Source: Sipunculus nudus (Eukaryota > Annelida > Sipuncula > Golfingiida > Sipunculidae). From it: a stretch of 64,000 nucleotides of DNA. Where the stretch lies: NCBI GenBank assembly GCA_026874595.1, contig CM049312.1:25409956-25473955 (forward strand), given 5' to 3'. The notes beneath the pieces are model-generated. The model made no database searches. It worked only from the letters and a program-made list of their open reading frames with translations, and was not told the DNA's origin. Shown one piece after another: positions 43,111 through 64,000 of this stretch. Position 1 is the stretch's first letter, and each line of letters opens with the position of its first letter. A program made the translations under genes and the position numbers.

Positions 43111-46100
43111 GTACATAAATGCTGCTACTAAAAGGCAGAGTCACGCCAGGGTATACGACTAGCATTACCATACGCAAATCATTATTGTTCTACGGAATTG
43201 TATAGTGATTATATTTTTCCTGGATCCTTTTTGGTGCAAATGAAGAAAAAGGCCTTGGTAACGTTACTAACTTCTTCTTGGCACCGTTTCCCCAAAAGAA
43301 TTCAAGATTGTAAGGGGGGAATCGACCTAATGTTGTGTTTGAACATATACACGGTTTCAAGAATTAACTCTTATTTTGTGTATTTTTTAGCCAAGCTGGC
43401 ATTGCATCTCCACCGGTAACAAAAGTCGAACCGTCGTTCATATGCTTTGTTCCCGGAGTCAATAGAATAATACTTGTGTTATTGGGGTAGCTTACGATTT
43501 GTACTAACACCTCTCTACGACAAGTATGGTCGTGAGAAGTCGTAGGTGATAGTAAGTTGTCTTTTATTGGGAGAAGATCATCGTGTAATGGTCTTGCGAA
43601 GGTAACCAAGTCATATACAAAAATGTTACTCGCCGATAAATGTGGTCTCACTGACAGTCGTAAGACTATAGGGGAACCATATAACACTATAAGTAAGGTC
43701 GTCATGGATAGCTTTGCGATGGTTTATGTCAAAAATAAGCCGCACCAGCTTCATGCTAAATAGTCGCAGTCAGTCACCGCGGCAGCCTGATTTCTTCACC
43801 AGGTACTTAAAAAGCTTGGATGGGGGAGGGGTTATATAATAAGTACTGGAGGACGGCTCCCCCAGCCTTCATTTTAGCATATCTTGATTCTAATCGACTG
43901 GTTTCTCCTATTTTGAGTGGCTCAGAAATGCCTTAGATATGATTTTTCAAACATTTCTTAGCGTCTCACTTCCACTGGTACCCACAACTAAAGAAAGGTG
44001 TGAAAACTGACATCTTGCTGCAAGAACTTATGCCACGACTTAGCTTTGAATGTGGATAATTATTCAAACATAATAAACACCAGGCCTAGCTATGAAGATG
44101 CCTATAGAGAGGCAGAGGGATGGGTATCTTCATTAGCCTATGAATGTTAACTGTAAAGTTTCGGACCGCAGCATATTCTCAAATGACCCCCATTTATATA
44201 TACCCGATATATATATATATATTAATTATGCATGTAATGTTAAGAAAACGAAATAAAATATAATACATAAATATATTCAAATAAATAAGATTTTACTTCA
44301 AGGTAATGAAAAACATGCACCTAGATTAAAATTCAATATTTTTCAAGTATTTGTGCTTTATCATATATAAGATCATATCTCAGTAAGGATGCCGCTCCAC
44401 GGTCATTACTTATATAATAATTTGTTATTACCCTGGACAGACTTATTAAAAAGTAAAACAGGAAAAATGTTTATTTTGTATTTTTACTAATATAGGGTAT
44501 TGGAAGAAGGGTAATATTAACTAATATAATTTTAGGGAGTTGCGTCGTTCTAAAATGCTGTATGGATAAGGGATTCTTTATTGATTGTCATCTCAATCAA
44601 TATGTAAAGCATTTTTAAACTGTTTTTGTCGGAAGGAAGATGGTACAAAGTTTTCTTTTATCAACATTTCACTGTCAACAGGTTTCAAGAAGAGAGTGCA
44701 TTATTTGATATATATTCCAACACAATACATGTAAAAGATAAGGAGACTAATAACCGGTTCACTCTTTCTTTTTTAATTATATATCTTCCAAATATTGCAC
44801 ACATTTTATAAGAGCATGCAGCTATGTTTAAAGTTTCGAAGTTTTTCGTTTGCGCAAGCATTCTGGTTCATAACTGGTTTACTCAAATTCGAATCACAAA
44901 GTACAATATGGATTAAATTATATCAATTAAATAATCTAATATATTTAAATAAACGAGATTTCATACATGACTGAAATAGACAAGGCATGCACGAAGTCAA
45001 AGGTACAGAGGTTTTAAGTGTGCCATCATTTGAGTCTAATTGCTGTCAAGTGAACATAATATCATGTTATATTATAGAGTAAGTTTTATAGAGTAATGGT
45101 GTTTTATATAATGAGGGCAACTAACTCCCTAATGCTAATTGCACCGATCCTTGGGATACTTTAAAAGAAGAGAAAAAGGTTGTCCTAATTTAGAAAAGAT
45201 GCTTTCTAGATTTTAAGCACAAAACTGATATTGCCTCCACCAGGATGGTATGCGTTCTCTCCGTTCGTTAAGGGTCATTGTTCACAACATAACTCACGCA
45301 ATCATGAAAGAAATCTCAAGAGATTTTCAGGGGACCTCCGGAATGGGATAATAAATAATAGTTTTTAATATTGGTCTTGCTCATGATCCAAATCCATCAC
45401 AGTCACAAATCTGCATTAACATATTGATCCTTGGCATATGGGCCGAATAAGTGAATGGAAACCCTTGTTGGATAACCTATGTACCAATTGAACTCTGAAT
45501 TTTGACCGGAATATGATGGAAAATACGGGTTGCGGGGTAACCCACTTTAAGGACGGCCCACATTGCGGAGGCCTGCATTCCTCAGAATGCATATTCCTAG
45601 GTATTATATATGTTAAAAAAGTAAACTGTCTCAATTCTGAAAGCTGTTGTTAGATAGGACACATCCGTATCAGATCTTGCTGGTCTGTGATTATTTTTCT
45701 GTTGACGGAATACAACGAGTGTAATCACATTATCTATTCTTAAGCCTGAATAGTATTGCTGACAAACATTGATAAGTAAAGTAACAGAAGTCATATACCA
45801 AACTACCAGATAAATACTAAACTGAATGGAATGCTAGTGTTAAGATTTCTGATGAGGCAATAATGTTAAGTTCTTCTAACCACACAGCTGACAGGAAGGT
45901 TCGATAAAAAATTGATAAACTAATATAAATTCCATAAAGAAGATCTGTCCTTGTGTCTGAACATTTCTAAGGGGATCGTAATAATTCTATATAGAATATG
46001 TGGTAATTCGATATCATTTGCTTACTCACTTGATTTTCTGTCACATTAAATGAATAAAATTGCATTACCTTACCCGATGCCGCCATACGAGCTGTCAATA

Positions 46101-47440
46101 TCATGAATGCTATTTCTGGCCGGATTATATACAATTGTCAGTTTACAAACGAATTTTATAACTGATTATCACGACCAGTTCCGAATGCGCCACTAGTGGT
46201 GATACTCACTGCTACCATCTTGTGGTGATATCTACTAATGATACATCATGATGACATTAGTTTGTCTGTCCAAAAGACGTTACTCAAACTGTGAAACTAC
46301 ACTTCACCTAAGGACTAGCTATACCATTTACTTGCTGATCCTATCAAGAACAAAAAAAAAATAAAATAAAAAATCGGGCACCTAATGGTGGGGCAGATTT
46401 TTGTGGTGAAAAATTTTACTGTCATTAAGTCCTGACCTCTGGTGGAACATTCTGTACTACTTTTGTAGTACATGTTTCACTGATCTGTGGATGTTTTCCA
46501 GTTATCACTGTGTCACTGCTTGTATCTTACGGTATGCTCATGCCATGTCCCGCCTTCTGGCGTTGGCAGAGGGCCTTGATTATACCGGTCCATGTGAACA
46601 TAAATTTCCTGGTGCTGCTCTTTCAGATGCTAATAATACGCAGCCGTAAATCTAAATGTGTTCTTGATACCTTGAGTGGCAAAATGAGGGACAAGTGTCT
46701 TACACAGTGGCTCTGTTTGAAGCTCAATCTATTTCAAAATATCTGCACTGTGTAATTTACTGATTCATCTGATTTCACACTAATCCCTACTAGTTTTTGC
46801 TGTATATTTAGGGAATAAGATAAGCTTCCTTGTTATATATAGATGTGTGTGTGTGTGGTTACAGCTAAAAGTGTTGATTACACAGTATAAGCATTGTGTT
46901 ACTGTTGGTTAATAGTTAAGTTATTTGTGTAATTCTATACGGCTGAGGCAAATGCCTATTCACTAAGAAAAGTAAAAAAAATGAATGAAAGCTCATCGAT
47001 AAATTATAGATGACGGTTATTGTTCTAATAAAAACAGATGAAATCCTTGCTGAGCTGAACATAACATATATACCAGATAACGCTGCTACTACAACTAAGT
47101 AAACAGCAGTGATGGTATATTTTCCTGGTTTGAGACGTTTATGTAACTTATTTTTCATTTATTTGTTTCTATTTCTAAGTGTATACTCTCTGTACTGGTG
47201 AGGTTATTTATGTGGCCTTGTGGATTATTGGTGTCCTCTTCCTTAGCGACGCGCTGTAATGAGGAAGAATATTAATGATATGATTTGGCCAACGATTATA
47301 GGAAACATACCCACTGAATCAGATATCTGTTTCCTTCCCCTGATACATACAAACGATAAAATCCCAAATAAACACACGGCCGACAGCCTTGAAAGAATAA
47401 TGCTCCATAATTCATCGAGATGCATAGCTTCTAATTTCAA
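43111..47440. other. AT-rich intergenic DNA upstream of the receptor gene
   Basis: No gene recognised. A short block near 45,540-45,600 (GCGGAGGC...TTCC...AGAATGCA) resembles one near 27,280-27,310, ahead of the other CUB exon. It may be part of the same duplicated segment. No TATA box or clear promoter was identified. Confidence 0.35.
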
Positions 47441-63068
<15,628 letters not shown>

Positions 63069-63725
63069 GCCAAGTCAGCGTAGTATTGAGAAATGTATAA
63101 AATGTACTCGTCTGCCGAGTACTCGAGTTTAAGTCATACATTATTGCAAATCTGGGAACTCTCTCCCTCTTAGATATTGGCAATATTTAAGGGAAATACT
63201 ATATACTTAAGGTGTGCTTTGGTGATCTCCTCTATAACTTTGTCATATTGATATGTAATGTAAATAAGTAGCCGGTCAGACAGGGTAAAAAACTTAACAG
63301 TTTGACCTAGAATCTTCTATCTTGACATTCAGGGATGTACTTAAAAATTTGCATGGTAATTTTTACATCAGGTGACTGCATACGAAAAGGCAAGATTTCA
63401 TTGTAATGGCTGGACATATTATCATGAAACTTTTGCTTCTTGTTGATACCACCGACAAAATTTGTCATTCAGGTGATACAATTCCTTTTGTGAAAGTCTT
63501 CCTAGTCAGCTAAGCATTACGACCTATGGGTCACTTGTTCACTAACCTTTTATAGATTTACAACATCAAAATGTCCAAAACGGTGGCTCCATTGTCTTTA
63601 ACATTTTATATTGCTTTCACATCAAATATTTTACGAAAGTAATCCTTTAGAATAAGTAACCGCCAATACATATTACTTGTATTTTCGATGTACTGATGAC
63701 AAATAACTTTTCCAAATTATTGCAG

Positions 63726-63970
63726 ATCTTCAAATGGTTTCTGTACAAACTAATGCCACGGAAAACGGTGCGTGGCAATCCAGATCAACCTCCGAGGATG
63801 CTGAGGAATACGAGTGCGTCGAAGTTGCTCAGAATCTCGACCGGAAGTCAATTTGTGAGCGGAGTGATGATGATGACTACCAAAACATTGACGATATCGC
63901 GGACTACGAAAATGTTGAGGACATTCAGCATGGGCGACATGCTGAACAGAACCCCTATATATACAAATAG
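63726..63970 (+). CDS. duplicated terminal exon (exon 13 copy)
   Basis: Apparently identical in protein to 62824-63068, with intact acceptor and stop. It could serve as an alternative last exon, or belong to a further tandem gene part beyond the window. Confidence 0.6.
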
Positions 63971-64000
63971 GCCAAGTCAGCGTAGTATTGAGAAATGTAT

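Noticed and set aside
43364-43705. A 113-codon minus-strand frame
   Set aside because: No similarity to neighbouring families, no promoter, and biased by a diverged repeat; left as non-coding.

Overview
The window joins two very different kinds of DNA. Bases 1 to about 17,100 are gene-dense and visibly richer in G+C. They carry short intergenic spaces, uninterrupted reading frames in tandem paralogous families, long G or C homopolymers, TATA boxes close to start codons and, in two cases, stop codons inside an AATAAA signal. From about 18,000 onward the DNA is AT-rich, with decayed retrotransposons, long (TA)n arrays and a many-exon receptor gene with EGF-like and CUB modules. The right part looks like a lophotrochozoan, most likely mollusc (bivalve), genome, because MEGF10/SREC-like receptor genes are expanded there. 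The left part looks like an inserted large DNA virus or similar element. I see no diagnostic core gene (polymerase, terminase, capsid), so I do not assign a family. A malacoherpesvirus-like origin is only a hypothesis, and a lineage-specific host gene cluster or an assembly join are alternatives.

Left island, minus strand (263-7255): a small retropepsin-fold-like protein with an altered active-site motif, a Cys-pair protein, and four diverged tandem paralogs of a helical ~165-185 aa protein. Most of these have a good 3' splice acceptor just before the start codon. Between them lies the most unusual signal of the window: an alternating ~160-bp array (2951-3595) of small hairpins. They share the six-base loop TGTACT while the stem sequences change in compensating pairs. 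The array is preceded by a CRE plus TATA promoter. A second hairpin family with a loop ending in TTACT and changing stems lies at 7945-8393. Next comes a ~1 kb regulatory-looking region with CRE, CCAAT and ETS sites.

Left island, plus strand (10199-17073): three tandem paralogs built from one or two copies of a ~220-aa module with Cys-pair zinc-ribbon signatures, bracketed by a tRNA-like sequence and a good tRNA-Asn. They are followed by a protein with an FG-nucleoporin-like tail and one or two very small proteins.

Right region: a decayed CR1/L2-like LINE (18.7-20.8 kb); diverged repeats (23.7-25.0 kb); a nearly perfect 7.2-kb palindrome (28,484-35,662) whose arms each carry the 3' exons (EGF, membrane, cytoplasmic) of a receptor; a deleted Gypsy-type LTR element (36.9-39.3 kb) with a tRNA-Pro primer site; decayed EGF exons (42.4-43.1 kb); and a receptor gene whose 13 exons (47,441-63,068) join into one frame of 575 codons: signal peptide, CUB, seven EGF-like modules, membrane span, and a tail with YxN phosphotyrosine motifs. 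Its last exon is tandemly duplicated up to the window end.
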